Below, in pieces: positions 18,254-29,792 of a DNA stretch of 64,000 nt. Each line of letters starts with the position of its first letter. Position 1 is the stretch's first letter. The stretch covers positions 52,932-116,931 of the forward strand of contig REDH01000050.1 of NCBI GenBank assembly GCA_007693585.1, given 5' to 3'. Source of the DNA: Deltaproteobacteria bacterium (GTDB taxonomy: Bacteria > Myxococcota_A > Bradymonadia > REDH01). A program made the translations under genes and the position numbers. The notes under the pieces are model-generated. The model was not told where the DNA came from, ran no database searches, and was given only the letters and a program-made list of their open reading frames with translations.

Positions 18254-18909
18254 CGGTCCTCCTCCTCGTCATGGAAGTCGCGGGGTATCTCGAGATCCTC
18301 GGCATGAACGAGCACACGTCCGGTCATGGGCTCCAGCTCCAGGGTCCAGGTGCTCCCGTTGTCGTGGACCATCCAGATCAGGGCCTGCTCCACGAACCCG
18401 TCCGGAAAGAAGGCCACCGCCACCTCGCCGCTGGTCTCCGGCTCACGGCGATGAACCGTCAGCACGCGATCGAAGCTGATCCGTTCCGGGAGGTCCCGCT
18501 CGCCGACCACGCCATCATCGCACGGATCGAATTGTCCCCTCAGCCGGTCTCCGAACGGATTGGCCTCCGGGTCGTCGTCGCGCCGAAAGCGCTGCACACC
18601 CCGGGCGCGCTCCTCTTCGCGCAGGTCATCCTCCGTACGCACCAGCACGTTGTCCTCGCTGCACTCCACGCGGAAGCGGTTGCCGTCGATGTCGAAGACG
18701 ACCTGGTAGCGGATGCCGTTGATGGCTGCACGGCCATGGACCATCCGGAGCGCCGAGGAGGTCCGGAAGACCTCGCCGCGCATCTGGAAATTGGCGATGT
18801 TCGAGACGACTCCCACGGATCCGGCCACGATCATGGCCATGATCGTGATCGCGATCAGGATCTCGATGAGGGTGAGCCCTCGCTCGTCGCATGGGGGGAC
18901 GGAATTCAC
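18250..18909 (-). CDS. gspH: Type II secretion minor pseudopilin GspH
   Basis: GspH links the major pseudopilin shaft to the tip complex. The start is GTG 18909. The leader ends DERG, followed by LTLIEILIAITIMAMIVAG with Glu5. The 219 residues include the GspH-like ALRMVHGRAAINGIRYQVVFDIDGN beta strands and an acidic insert (about 85-115). It lies 29 bp after gspG and overlaps gspI by 4 bp. Confidence 0.88.
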   Translation of the reverse strand: MNSVPPCDERGLTLIEILIAITIMAMIVAGSVGVVSNIANFQMRGEVFRTSSALRMVHGRAAINGIRYQVVFDIDGNRFRVECSEDNVLVRTEDDLREEERARGVQRFRRDDDPEANPFGDRLRGQFDPCDDGVVGERDLPERISFDRVLTVHRREPETSGEVAVAFFPDGFVEQALIWMVHDNGSTWTLELEPMTGRVLVHAEDLEIPRDFHDEEEDR

Positions 18910-18938
18910 GGGATGGTTGCTCCGGAGCCGGCGGAACC

Positions 18939-19379
18939 TCAGTTCCTGCCGCTGCCTTCGAGGTGGATGTCGTCCTCGGTGCCCGGCCGCCCGTCCGGGC
19001 CGGCGGAGAAGAGCTCGAAGGCGTCGCGGCTCGTTCGACGATACTGGAAGTCATTGCCCCAGGGATCGCTGCCGACCTCCCGTCGGATCGGAGCAAGGCC
19101 ACCCGGAGGCCGCACGAGGTCGTCGAGCGACTGGGGGTACTCGCCCACCAGCACGCGGTACTCCTCGAGGGCCGTTCCAAGCTGGCCGACCTGTACCCGC
19201 GCGTCCTGAAGCCGCGCGTTCTGGATTGCGTTGAACGAATACCCTCCGATGGTGACCATGATCATGCCCATGATCACGAGCACGATCATCATCTCGATGA
19301 TGGTCATGCCGCGCTGGGAGAGTCGCCCCCGACGGGTGCGGCCGAGCCGCGCGAGAATGTCCCTGATCCGTTCCTTCAT
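18939..19379 (-). CDS. gspG: Type II secretion major pseudopilin GspG
   Basis: GspG is the main subunit of the periplasmic pseudopilus. The 146-residue protein starts at ATG 19379, with GAGGAG upstream. The leader ends SQRG, followed by MTIIEMMIVLVIMGMIMV with Glu5. The globular domain ends with the hallmark calcium loop: GSDPWGNDFQYR and FSAGPDGRPGTEDDI. The leader, about 24 residues with five Arg, is rather long for GspG. No prepilin peptidase (GspO) is encoded in the window. Confidence 0.96.
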   Translation of the reverse strand: MKERIRDILARLGRTRRGRLSQRGMTIIEMMIVLVIMGMIMVTIGGYSFNAIQNARLQDARVQVGQLGTALEEYRVLVGEYPQSLDDLVRPPGGLAPIRREVGSDPWGNDFQYRRTSRDAFELFSAGPDGRPGTEDDIHLEGSGRN

Positions 19380-19401
19380 CGTCCGCTCCTCGAGGCGGGG
19401 A

Positions 19402-20631
19402 TCACATCACGATCCCCTCGTTCATGCGCAGGATCGGCAGCAGGATCGCGAAGACGATCCCGCCGACCATGACGCCCATCACAACGATCAGCACGGGTTG
19501 AAGAAGTCCGGTCATCGTCTTGACGCTCTGCTGGACTTCGTAGTCGTAGGCCTCGGCCACATTGCCGAGCATTGTCTCCAGTTCGCCAGTCCGTTCACCC
19601 ACGGCGATCATGTGGGTCACCATGGGAGGGAACTCACCGCTTCGCCGCAGCGGGCCAGCGATGCTCTCCCCCTCGCGGATGTTGAGGCGAGCCTGCTCCA
19701 CCACCCGGATCAGGATGCTGTTGCCCAGGATGTTCTTGATGATGTCCAGGGCGGTCAGCAGGGGCACGCCGCTCGCCAGCATGGTGCTCAGTGTCTTCGA
19801 GAATCGGCTGACCGCAATGCGGCGCTGCAGCGAGCCGAACACCGGTACGCGAAGCGTGAAGCGATCCCACTTCTCGCGACCGTCCGGGGTGGCCTTCCAG
19901 CGCCGGAACGCCACGACCGCGCCCGCGATGAACATGCCCATCAGCCACCAGTAGCGGCCCAGGAGCTGGCTGAAGCCGATCAGGATCGTCGTGAGCAGGG
20001 GCAGAGCCTGCCCCTGGTCCTCGAACAGCTGGGTGACGCGGGGAACCACGACCACCATCAGGACCCCCACGATCAGAAGCGTGATCACGAGCATGGCCAC
20101 CGGGTAGAACAGGGCGGCGGACACATCGCCGCGCAGCCTTACCTGATCATCGAGAAAGTCCGTCAACCGAAGGAGAACCACGTCCAGATTGCCCGAGGAC
20201 TCTCCTGCGCGAATCATGTTCACGTAGAGCGGGGTGAACACCTTCGGGTGATCGCCCATGGCTGTCGCCAGCGCAGAACCCTCGTTGACCTTCTGGCGCA
20301 CGTCCGAGATCACACGCTTGAGCGCCTCGTTCTCCGTCTGGTCCACCAGCGCCGTCAGGCACTCCACCAGCGGGATGCCGGCCCGCTGGAGCGTCCCGAG
20401 CTGCCGTGTCATCACCGCCACGTCCCGGAGCGAAACCCGATCCCTGAGCGGGTTCTCGAAGTGGATCTCGCCCCGCTTGCGTTCCCGTTTTGCCTTCCCC
20501 TCGTTGTGGGTGGTCAGGAATATGCCCTGGGCGCGCAGCTGGTCGCGCAGAGCGCGTGCGCTCTCCGCATCGAAAACGCCCCGGACCTTCTTCCCGGTGC
20601 TGTTGACTCCTGTATACTCGTAGACGGGCAT
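19402..20631 (-). CDS. gspF: Type II secretion inner-membrane platform protein GspF
   Basis: GspF is the polytopic platform protein that works with the GspE ATPase to assemble the pseudopilus. The 409-residue length is standard. Two T2SSF domains are visible, about 75-195 and 275-400, each with the cytoplasmic helical bundle (GTLQRAGIPLVECLTAL; STMLASGVPLLTALDII). Three membrane segments occur near 170-190, 220-240 and 375-400. The conserved MTHMIAVGERTGELETML is present. It lies 13 bp after gspE. Confidence 0.97.
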   Translation of the reverse strand: MPVYEYTGVNSTGKKVRGVFDAESARALRDQLRAQGIFLTTHNEGKAKRERKRGEIHFENPLRDRVSLRDVAVMTRQLGTLQRAGIPLVECLTALVDQTENEALKRVISDVRQKVNEGSALATAMGDHPKVFTPLYVNMIRAGESSGNLDVVLLRLTDFLDDQVRLRGDVSAALFYPVAMLVITLLIVGVLMVVVVPRVTQLFEDQGQALPLLTTILIGFSQLLGRYWWLMGMFIAGAVVAFRRWKATPDGREKWDRFTLRVPVFGSLQRRIAVSRFSKTLSTMLASGVPLLTALDIIKNILGNSILIRVVEQARLNIREGESIAGPLRRSGEFPPMVTHMIAVGERTGELETMLGNVAEAYDYEVQQSVKTMTGLLQPVLIVVMGVMVGGIVFAILLPILRMNEGIVM

Positions 20632-20644
20632 GGACTCGCTCTGG

Positions 20645-22375
<1,731 letters not shown>

Positions 22376-22402
22376 GAGCGTCCGTGAGGGCAGTGCGAGG
22401 GA

Positions 22403-25054
22403 TCAGTCGAGGCCCTCGACGGGCAGGCCGGGGTCCGTGGATTCAACAGGAAGGCGCAGCGGTTCATTCGCCGGGCCGTCGATGTCCACCTCCTCGGTGG
22501 GCGTACCGAAGATGCGGCTGCGCTCGTCGGCCCTCTCGATCGCGTTGCGGATTCGAGCGCCCATCTGGTGGGTCGGGCCCACCTTGCGGTTGTAATCGAT
22601 GGCGCGGACGTAGTTGATGTCGCGGCGACCGAAGTAGGCCACGAACTCCTCCCGCTCTTCCATCTTGCGGCGATAGATCTCCCAGAAATCGGCCGTATCC
22701 CGGATGATGTAGGGGGTGAGGAGCAGAACGAGGTTCGTCTTCACGGTGCGGTTGGATGTGTGCCTGAAGAAGTGGCCGAGCACCGGGATGTCTCCTAGGA
22801 ACGGAACCTTGGAGACATCTCGGATCACCGAATCCCTCATGAGCCCACCGATGACCGCGGTCTGCTGGTCCTCGACCACGATGACGGTCCGTGCCTGCCG
22901 CGTGGTCGTGCGCGGTCCGAGGATGGGGTCGATCGACTGGACGTCGTCGACCTGCTTCTCGACCTCGAGGCGCACGAAGTTGCTCTCATTGATCTGCGGG
23001 CGGATGCGCAGGGTCAGCGCCACATCCTGGCGCTGGACACTGACGGACGGAAAGCCGAAGCCCCCGAGTCCGCCGAGGCTGCCGAGTCCGCCGAGGTCGC
23101 CGAGGTCACCGAGCCCGCCGAGTCCACCGAGTCCGCCGAGTCCACCGAGTCCACCGCCGCCCGTTCCGGAGATGCCCGAGATGAAGGGGATGTTCTCGCC
23201 GACCACGATTTCGGCCTCCTCGTTGTCCATGGTGAGCAGGTGCGGGCTGGACAGGACGTTCACGTCATTGTCCGTCTGGATCGCCTGCATGATGGCGCCG
23301 AAGCTGGGCAGACCGATGCCCGGACCGAGCAGGCCTTCCGTGCCCTCGACGGTCGGCCCCCGCACGCCCACGGCGAGTCCGGTGAGGGACGTGGGGTCCA
23401 GGATGATGCTCGAGAGCGGGCCCACGCTGGTCGCGCCGAAGAGGGGCACATCCTCTCCGCCGATGCTCGGGAGCGCGCCCGCGTTGAGCGCGAGCCCGAA
23501 CTGGTTCTGGCGGTTGAGGCTGATCTCCATGATCACGGCCTCGACGTAGACCTGCTGGCGGCGGCGGTCGAGCTGCTCGATCACGCCTCGAAGCGCGATC
23601 ATGTCGCGGTTGGTGGCGACCACGACGAGGCTGTTCGTGGACTCGTCGGCGGTGATGGAGAGGTTGCCGGCGAAGCTCGCGCCGGTTCCTGTCGCCTGGG
23701 CCTGCTGCTGCGCAGCGGCGCGGCGCTGCGCAGCGGTGGTGGCGCGACCGCCCTGCTCGTCGCGCTGCTGCTGCACCCCCTGCACGAGATTCTGCAGGGT
23801 GCTGGCCAGCTCGCTGGCGTTTGCGTTCTCGAGGAAGACGACGTGGATCTGGCCCTCGTTGGCGATCGGAACGTCGAGTTGCCGGGCGATCTCGAGCATG
23901 CGTTCGTAGGAGCGTTCGTTTGCGATGATGATGAGCTGGTTCGTCCGTTCGTCCGAGATGATCTGCGAGACGGTGATGGAGGACGGGCTGTCCGCGATCT
24001 CGGGCGTGGCCTCTTCGCGGGCGGCAGCGGCGCGGCGGGCCCGCGCGGCCTGGGCGGCGGTCTGCCGTTGCTGCTGCTGAGGCTGCTGCTGCTGCTGGTC
24101 GCGCTGGAAGATCTCGAGGAGCACGCTCCGAAGCGACTCGGCCTCGGCGTACTGGACCTGATAGAGGTAGATGCGCTCCTGGCCTCCGGGGACGTCGAGG
24201 CGCTCGAGGATGCCCAGAAGGCGGCGAAGGTTCCGGCCCGTCTCCGTGATGATCATCGTGTTGGTCGGCTCGTAGGCCACGATTTCCGCCGCGCTCGTCT
24301 TCAGGGCATCGAGGACGGGCTGGACGGTGGAGATGCCGACGTGCTGGAGCTGGTGGATGTGGGTGACCATGCGGTCATCGTCCACGATATCGCGCGGATC
24401 GTCGGTGGGCACGATGGGCTCGCGCTGGGCGTCGCCGGACTCCACGATCTTCAGGAAGCGCCCGAACGGCACGACGGTGAGTCCGTTCATGTTGAGCGCG
24501 GCGATGAATGCGCGGTACGCCTCGTCGATGCTCACCGGGGTGGGGCTGATGATCGTGATGCGCTTCTGGCTGCTGATCGTGTCCGCGATGATGAAGTTCC
24601 GGCCGGTCAGCGCCGAGATCCACATCACCACGTCACTGAGTTCAGCCTGGTTGAAGTCGATGTTCACCCGGACGCCACGCGGGGGGCTTCTCGGATCGAA
24701 TGGTTCGACGAAATTCCCGGGGATCTCGCCGACATCGGGGGCGACATCCTCGACCGAGAGCACTCGGGGGCCCTGGCGGGACGGGGCAGCCGGGCGCGGG
24801 GCGGGTTCCGGCGCGGGCACGGCTGCCGGCGGAGTCTCGTCCTCGTCTTCCTCTTCGGGCCGTTGTCGTGGGACCACGCCGGGCCGCGCCTGAGCGAGGA
24901 GCGGGGGGGCCCCCGCGGTCTCGCGCTCGATGTCCGGAACGGAGGGTGGTACGGGCTGCACGGGGTCGAGCTCGGCGAGCGCGGTCCCTGCGGGGACGGC
25001 GAGCAGGGCGAGCACGGCGAGGGGAAACAGTGACTGAAGATGGCGCTGGTTCAC
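22403..25054 (-). CDS. gspD: Type II secretion outer-membrane secretin GspD
   Basis: GspD forms the outer-membrane channel of the T2SS. The start is GTG 25054, giving 883 residues, longer than the usual 650-700. A signal peptide (LFPLAVLALLAVPAGTALA) is followed by a Pro/Ala linker, then N0 (VRVNIDFNQAELSDVVMWIS), N1, N2 and N3 domains, and the secretin core with VPFLGDIPVLG and LVLLLTPYII. Gln/Ala-rich insertions interrupt the N-domains (about 325-350 and 440-465). A Gly-Leu-rich insertion (about 630-666) sits in the gate region. No pilotin gene is adjacent. It is separated from gspC by 217 bp with a strong hairpin at its start. Confidence 0.96.
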   Translation of the reverse strand: MNQRHLQSLFPLAVLALLAVPAGTALAELDPVQPVPPSVPDIERETAGAPPLLAQARPGVVPRQRPEEEDEDETPPAAVPAPEPAPRPAAPSRQGPRVLSVEDVAPDVGEIPGNFVEPFDPRSPPRGVRVNIDFNQAELSDVVMWISALTGRNFIIADTISSQKRITIISPTPVSIDEAYRAFIAALNMNGLTVVPFGRFLKIVESGDAQREPIVPTDDPRDIVDDDRMVTHIHQLQHVGISTVQPVLDALKTSAAEIVAYEPTNTMIITETGRNLRRLLGILERLDVPGGQERIYLYQVQYAEAESLRSVLLEIFQRDQQQQQPQQQQRQTAAQAARARRAAAAREEATPEIADSPSSITVSQIISDERTNQLIIIANERSYERMLEIARQLDVPIANEGQIHVVFLENANASELASTLQNLVQGVQQQRDEQGGRATTAAQRRAAAQQQAQATGTGASFAGNLSITADESTNSLVVVATNRDMIALRGVIEQLDRRRQQVYVEAVIMEISLNRQNQFGLALNAGALPSIGGEDVPLFGATSVGPLSSIILDPTSLTGLAVGVRGPTVEGTEGLLGPGIGLPSFGAIMQAIQTDNDVNVLSSPHLLTMDNEEAEIVVGENIPFISGISGTGGGGLGGLGGLGGLGGLGDLGDLGGLGSLGGLGGFGFPSVSVQRQDVALTLRIRPQINESNFVRLEVEKQVDDVQSIDPILGPRTTTRQARTVIVVEDQQTAVIGGLMRDSVIRDVSKVPFLGDIPVLGHFFRHTSNRTVKTNLVLLLTPYIIRDTADFWEIYRRKMEEREEFVAYFGRRDINYVRAIDYNRKVGPTHQMGARIRNAIERADERSRIFGTPTEEVDIDGPANEPLRLPVESTDPGLPVEGLD
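23058..23162 (-). repeat. Tandem 9-bp repeats encoding a Gly-Leu-Gly tract in GspD
   Basis: About eleven degenerate copies of a 9-bp unit (CCGAGTCCG/CCGAGGTCG on the plus strand) encode GLGGLGGLG...GDLGDLGG...GFG. The tract lies just after ENIPFISGISG and before the conserved VQRQDVALTLRIRP of the secretin gate. Confidence 0.9.
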
Positions 25055-25061
25055 GGGGGCT

Positions 25062-25094
25062 GTCCCTGGGGCGCGGTGGCGGGCCCCAGGGGGA
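25062..25094 (-). promoter_or_regulatory. Strong hairpin covering the gspD ribosome-binding site
   Basis: On the minus strand CCCTGGGGC (25091-25083) and GCCCCAGGG (25072-25064) form a nine-base-pair GC stem with a ten-base loop. The 3' arm contains AGGG, part of the only Shine-Dalgarno-like element (AGGGA) before the GTG start at 25054. Folding should therefore hide the ribosome-binding site or act as an attenuator between gspC and gspD. Confidence 0.45.
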
Positions 25095-25210
25095 CCGCCG
25101 TTTGAGTTGCAATGCGTGATAAGCAGGAAGCGTGCCAGAGTGTCACCTCGGGCAAGGTCCTGCTATTGCTGGCGTGGCTGGGATGGTCGTTGCGGTTCGG
25201 GGAAGGGGGT

Positions 25211-25225
25211 GTGCCATAAGGGCAC
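25211..25225. other. Small inverted repeat between gspC and gspD
   Basis: GTGCC-ATAAG-GGCAC is a perfect five-base-pair inverted repeat in the 217-bp gspC-gspD gap. It may be a short mRNA hairpin or a protein-binding site. Nothing else in the gap looks coding. Confidence 0.3.
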
Positions 25226-25271
25226 GTCCGTGGTCCGGGAGACGGGCGCGGTGTGTCAGGCTGGCACGGCG

Positions 25272-26339
25272 CTATCGCAGTTGGTACGAGACCGAACGGG
25301 TTCGCCCACCGCGTTCGATGGTGAGTTCGACGGAGCCGCTGGCGAGGAGCTGTTCGTACAGCATCAGTGCGCGCTGGGGGGAGTCGAGCACCTGTCCGTT
25401 GACGGACTGGATCACGTCGCCGTTTCGAATGCCGAGGCGACCGAAGATGGAGTCGCCGCGAACACCCTGGAGCCGGAAGCCGTTCGGTTGTCCGTCCCGA
25501 TAGGTGGGGACCACCTGCGGCGCCTGGGCCTGCATGAAGCTGGAGTTGTTTGCGACTTCCTCGAGCACGTCCCGCTGAATGGCGAACTCGTTGGGCCCGG
25601 TCTGTTCCACCCCCTGGGCCACACGTTCCTGGAGCGTGCCGGCCCGCTGTGCGGGGCGGGCGGCCACGGCCTCCCGGCGGGGCTGATCGGCCGCCTGCGC
25701 CGGGGAGGGACGTGGCGGGGTCGGGCGCTCCTGTTCCATGCGCTGGCGCCGCTGGGCGCGCGTCGCCTGATCGCCGAACCGCAGGCACTCCTCGACGCCA
25801 TCGCGGACGAGAAAGACGCGGGAACGCTCGATTCGCGTGACCTCGGCCTGATCGAGGATCCGCCCTCCGACCCGCGCGAAATGCGTCCGGTTGTCCGAGG
25901 GATTCTGGAGAACCGCCACGGAGAACATCGCGTCGCTGGCGACCATGGTTCCGGCGAGGTTGATCGCGATGTCGCTGTCGAGGCATCGCCCGTCGTCGAA
26001 GGCGGCTGGGGCTTCCTCGTCGGTTTCCGCATCCGGATCGGGTTCGCACTCGGCTGTCGTGGGGTTGCAGCGTTCCCCCTCGGCACAGGTCACCTCGGCG
26101 CAGGGGTCGATCGGCGCGGGAGGTTGCGTTTCGCCGAAGACGGCGTCGGGGACGAAGGGTCGGTCGGTGCGGGCGAGCGCGTCGGTGACGGTGACCTCAC
26201 CCGTCGGTGCGGGCGGAACGGTGAAGCGGGTCAGGAACGCGCCCACGAACGCGTTGATGGCGGCTGCCAGCAGGAGGGCGACCACGATCGCCACGGCCAG
26301 CTGGATGGCCCAGAAGTGCTTTCGAAACAGTTGCTCCAT
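25272..26339 (-). CDS. gspC: Type II secretion inner-membrane protein GspC with Cys-rich insert and PDZ domain
   Basis: GspC bridges the inner-membrane platform and GspD. I start at ATG 26339, which places the membrane helix (about 11-34) directly after a short MEQLFRKHFW N-terminus; the open frame extending further upstream overlaps the NtrC gene antiparallel to no known product. The 355 residues contain an EGF-like Cys motif (Cys80, 85, 91, 98). An HR-like beta domain follows (AINLAGTMVASDAMFSVAVL), then a Pro/Arg/Gln linker and a C-terminal PDZ domain (GFRLQGVRGDSIFGRLGIRNGDVIQSVNG). The Cys motif is not a usual GspC feature. First gene of the gsp series. Confidence 0.9.
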   Translation of the reverse strand: MEQLFRKHFWAIQLAVAIVVALLLAAAINAFVGAFLTRFTVPPAPTGEVTVTDALARTDRPFVPDAVFGETQPPAPIDPCAEVTCAEGERCNPTTAECEPDPDAETDEEAPAAFDDGRCLDSDIAINLAGTMVASDAMFSVAVLQNPSDNRTHFARVGGRILDQAEVTRIERSRVFLVRDGVEECLRFGDQATRAQRRQRMEQERPTPPRPSPAQAADQPRREAVAARPAQRAGTLQERVAQGVEQTGPNEFAIQRDVLEEVANNSSFMQAQAPQVVPTYRDGQPNGFRLQGVRGDSIFGRLGIRNGDVIQSVNGQVLDSPQRALMLYEQLLASGSVELTIERGGRTRSVSYQLR

Positions 26340-26356
26340 GCGGTCCTGCGAAGCGG

Positions 26357-26399
26357 GCTTCCCCGGGGGGAGTCCGGGAAGCAACGCCGGCCTTGCCGG
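26357..26399. other. Two hairpins between the sigma54 activator gene and gspC
   Basis: GCTTCCC/GGGAAGC (26357-26363 with 26376-26382) and CCGGC-CTT-GCCGG (26387-26399) form two stem-loops in the 109-bp gap. Neither is followed by a U-run, so they could be a weak termination or processing site between the regulator and the secretion genes. No clear promoter was seen here. Confidence 0.35.
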
Positions 26400-26448
26400 T
26401 CTTGTTCCCGTGACGGGCAGGAAGGAAAAGCACGCCGGGGGCCCCGAA

Positions 26449-27900
<1,452 letters not shown>

Positions 27901-27929
27901 GAGGATGTGGACATGGGGAGGTCGAGAGG

Positions 27930-27958
27930 GTGGCAGCGGGTCGCCGTTGGAGTATAGT
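27930..27958 (+). promoter_or_regulatory. Promoter candidate for the FHA-cyclase gene, overlapping a divergent -10
   Basis: GTGGCA at 27930-27935, 17 bp, then TATAGT at 27953-27958 matches a sigma70-type promoter reading right. The same AGTATAGTC reads GACTATACT on the other strand, so a -10 for the divergent regulator may overlap it. The leftward -35 is weak. Confidence 0.5.
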
Positions 27959-28033
27959 CGACGTCGCACGGGACGCCAGAGGAGCTTCGGCGGCTTCGGT
28001 CCGGCACACCGGCGAACGCGACGACTGAGGACG

Positions 28034-29605
28034 ATGGCGCGGTTGACGTGGAACAACGAGGACGGTGTGGAGCAGTCTCTGGCGCTCCGCCACACCACGT
28101 CCATTGGCAGGCTTCCCGACCGGGACGTCCAGCTCCGCATCCGGGGCGTGTCGAGGATGCACGCCCGCGTTCGACAGCGACCGGACGGGTGGTGGGTGGA
28201 GGATGCCGGGAGCACGAACGGCACCTGGAAGGACGGGCGGAGGCTGGACTCCCCGGCTCCCCTTCGCGACGGGGACACCTTCACGGTGGAGACGGTGGAG
28301 TTCGTCTTCCGGCTCGAGGGGCCCGGAGACGAGGCCACGACGAGCATCGAGCTCAACAGCGAGCAGGTGGACTCCGCGGTGCGGGCGCGGGTGCGCCATC
28401 TGAGTGGCGCCTTTCGTCCGGCGGGTGACGTGGAGGATGTGGACCGGTTGCGCGAGGACTACGAGAAGCTGCGGATCGCGAACGAGCTCAGCCGTCAGCT
28501 CGCGGCGGAGTTCGATGTTCCGCGATTGCTCGATCGTATCCTGGAGCAGGCGTTCCGGATGTTCCGCGCGGATCGTGGGGCGATTCTCCTGATGAATGCG
28601 GAGGGACAGCTCCGGCCTGCGGCGTCGAGGGTTCGTGGGGAGGAGGAAGCGGCGCCCTTCCGGTTGTCGTCGACGATCCTGCGGGAGGCCCTGGAAGAGC
28701 GTACGGCGGTGCTTTCCAGCGATGCCATGACCGACGGCCGGTTTCAGCAGGCCCAGTCGATCATGCTTCAGGGCATTCGGGCGACCATGTGCGTACCGCT
28801 GATCAGCGGTGAGCACGTGCACGGGGTGATCGCACTGGACTCGAGGTTCAGGGGTGAGGTCTTCACCGGTCAGGATCTTCATCTCCTGACGGGGTTCGCG
28901 ATGCAGGCGGCGACACTGCTGGAGCACGTGCGGCTCCTTGAGCAGCGGGAGAGGGATCTGCTTGCGCGGGAGCAGATGGGCCGCCTGCTGCCTCCGGAGA
29001 TGGTGGACGCGGTCGTGAACGGGCGTGTGGAGATCCGTCCGGGGGGTACCATCGCCTCGGCCACGGTCCTGTTCGCCGACATCCGCGGCTTCACGGGGCT
29101 GAGCGAGAACCTCTCCGCTCCCGAGGTCGTGGATCTGCTGAACGACTACTTCGATCGGATGGTGGAGGTGGTGTTCGCGCTGGGGGGGACCCTCGACAAG
29201 TTCATCGGGGACGAGTTGATGGCAGTCTGGGGTGCGCCCATCGCGAGGCCCGGCCACTGCGCGGAGGCCGTGGAGGCGGCACTCCGCATGCAGGAGGCGG
29301 TGCATGGCCTCAACGCGGAGCGGTCGGGGGGGGGGCTTGCGCCGGTGGAGGTGGGGATCGGGCTGAACACGGGCGAGTTGCTCGCCGGGTTCATCGGGAG
29401 TCGGCAGGCGATGAACTGGACCGTGATCGGGGATGTCGTCAACGTGGCGTCGCGGTTGTGCGGGCTCGCGTCCGCAGGCGAGGTCCTGGCGAGCGATGCG
29501 GTGCTCGCCTCCCTGCCGGACGGCGTGGAGGCGAGGGAGCGCGAGACGCGCAGGCTCCGTGGTCGTCGAGGCGACACGCGTGTCGTGGAGCTCCGCCGGG
29601 CGTGA
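28034..29605 (+). CDS. FHA-GAF class III adenylate/guanylate cyclase
   Basis: The predicted soluble nucleotide cyclase has 523 residues from ATG 28034 (upstream sequence TGAGGA). The N-terminal FHA domain (about 1-95) has SIGRLPDRDV, VSRMHARV and GSTNGTWKDG, the phosphothreonine-binding set. A GAF domain follows (about 160-300, including QRLAAEFDVPRLLDRILEQ-like start and VHGVIALDS). The class III catalytic domain (about 330-510) has metal Asp in LFADIRGFTGLSEN, FIGDELMAVWG and the transition-state motif VIGDVVNVASRL. The product is likely cAMP. Threonine-phosphorylated partners could be recruited through FHA, and a Ser/Thr kinase lies next downstream. Confidence 0.92.
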   Translation: MARLTWNNEDGVEQSLALRHTTSIGRLPDRDVQLRIRGVSRMHARVRQRPDGWWVEDAGSTNGTWKDGRRLDSPAPLRDGDTFTVETVEFVFRLEGPGDEATTSIELNSEQVDSAVRARVRHLSGAFRPAGDVEDVDRLREDYEKLRIANELSRQLAAEFDVPRLLDRILEQAFRMFRADRGAILLMNAEGQLRPAASRVRGEEEAAPFRLSSTILREALEERTAVLSSDAMTDGRFQQAQSIMLQGIRATMCVPLISGEHVHGVIALDSRFRGEVFTGQDLHLLTGFAMQAATLLEHVRLLEQRERDLLAREQMGRLLPPEMVDAVVNGRVEIRPGGTIASATVLFADIRGFTGLSENLSAPEVVDLLNDYFDRMVEVVFALGGTLDKFIGDELMAVWGAPIARPGHCAEAVEAALRMQEAVHGLNAERSGGGLAPVEVGIGLNTGELLAGFIGSRQAMNWTVIGDVVNVASRLCGLASAGEVLASDAVLASLPDGVEARERETRRLRGRRGDTRVVELRRA

Positions 29606-29651
29606 GGAGGGCAAGTGGGCTGCGGGGATGGAGGGATTGCGCGTGAGCTTC

Positions 29652-29680
29652 TGGTCAAGCCGTTTGGAACGGCGTATAGT
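29652..29680 (+). promoter_or_regulatory. Promoter candidate for the Ser/Thr kinase gene
   Basis: TGGTCA (29652-29657), 17 bp, then TATAGT (29675-29680). The same -10 sequence is found before the FHA-cyclase gene. It lies about 113 bp ahead of the kinase start, within the 187-bp intergenic region. Confidence 0.5.
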
Positions 29681-29792
29681 CCGGCGCGAGCAGCGGGCGA
29701 TGATCGCGAGGCGAGACGTGTCGCGCGCTCGTTACCCACGCGGACGAACCGGTGCAGGCATCCGGTCCTCGGTCGGTACCGGTACGGAGTGA

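Noticed and set aside
25241..25271. Sigma54-like TGGCAC near the gspC stop
   Set aside because: TGGCAC is on the plus strand, opposite to gsp transcription, and GC does not follow at the required 10-bp spacing.
26340..26448. Sigma54 promoter between the activator gene and gspC
   Set aside because: GGC and TTGC elements occur, but the spacing is 8 or 13 instead of 10 bp.
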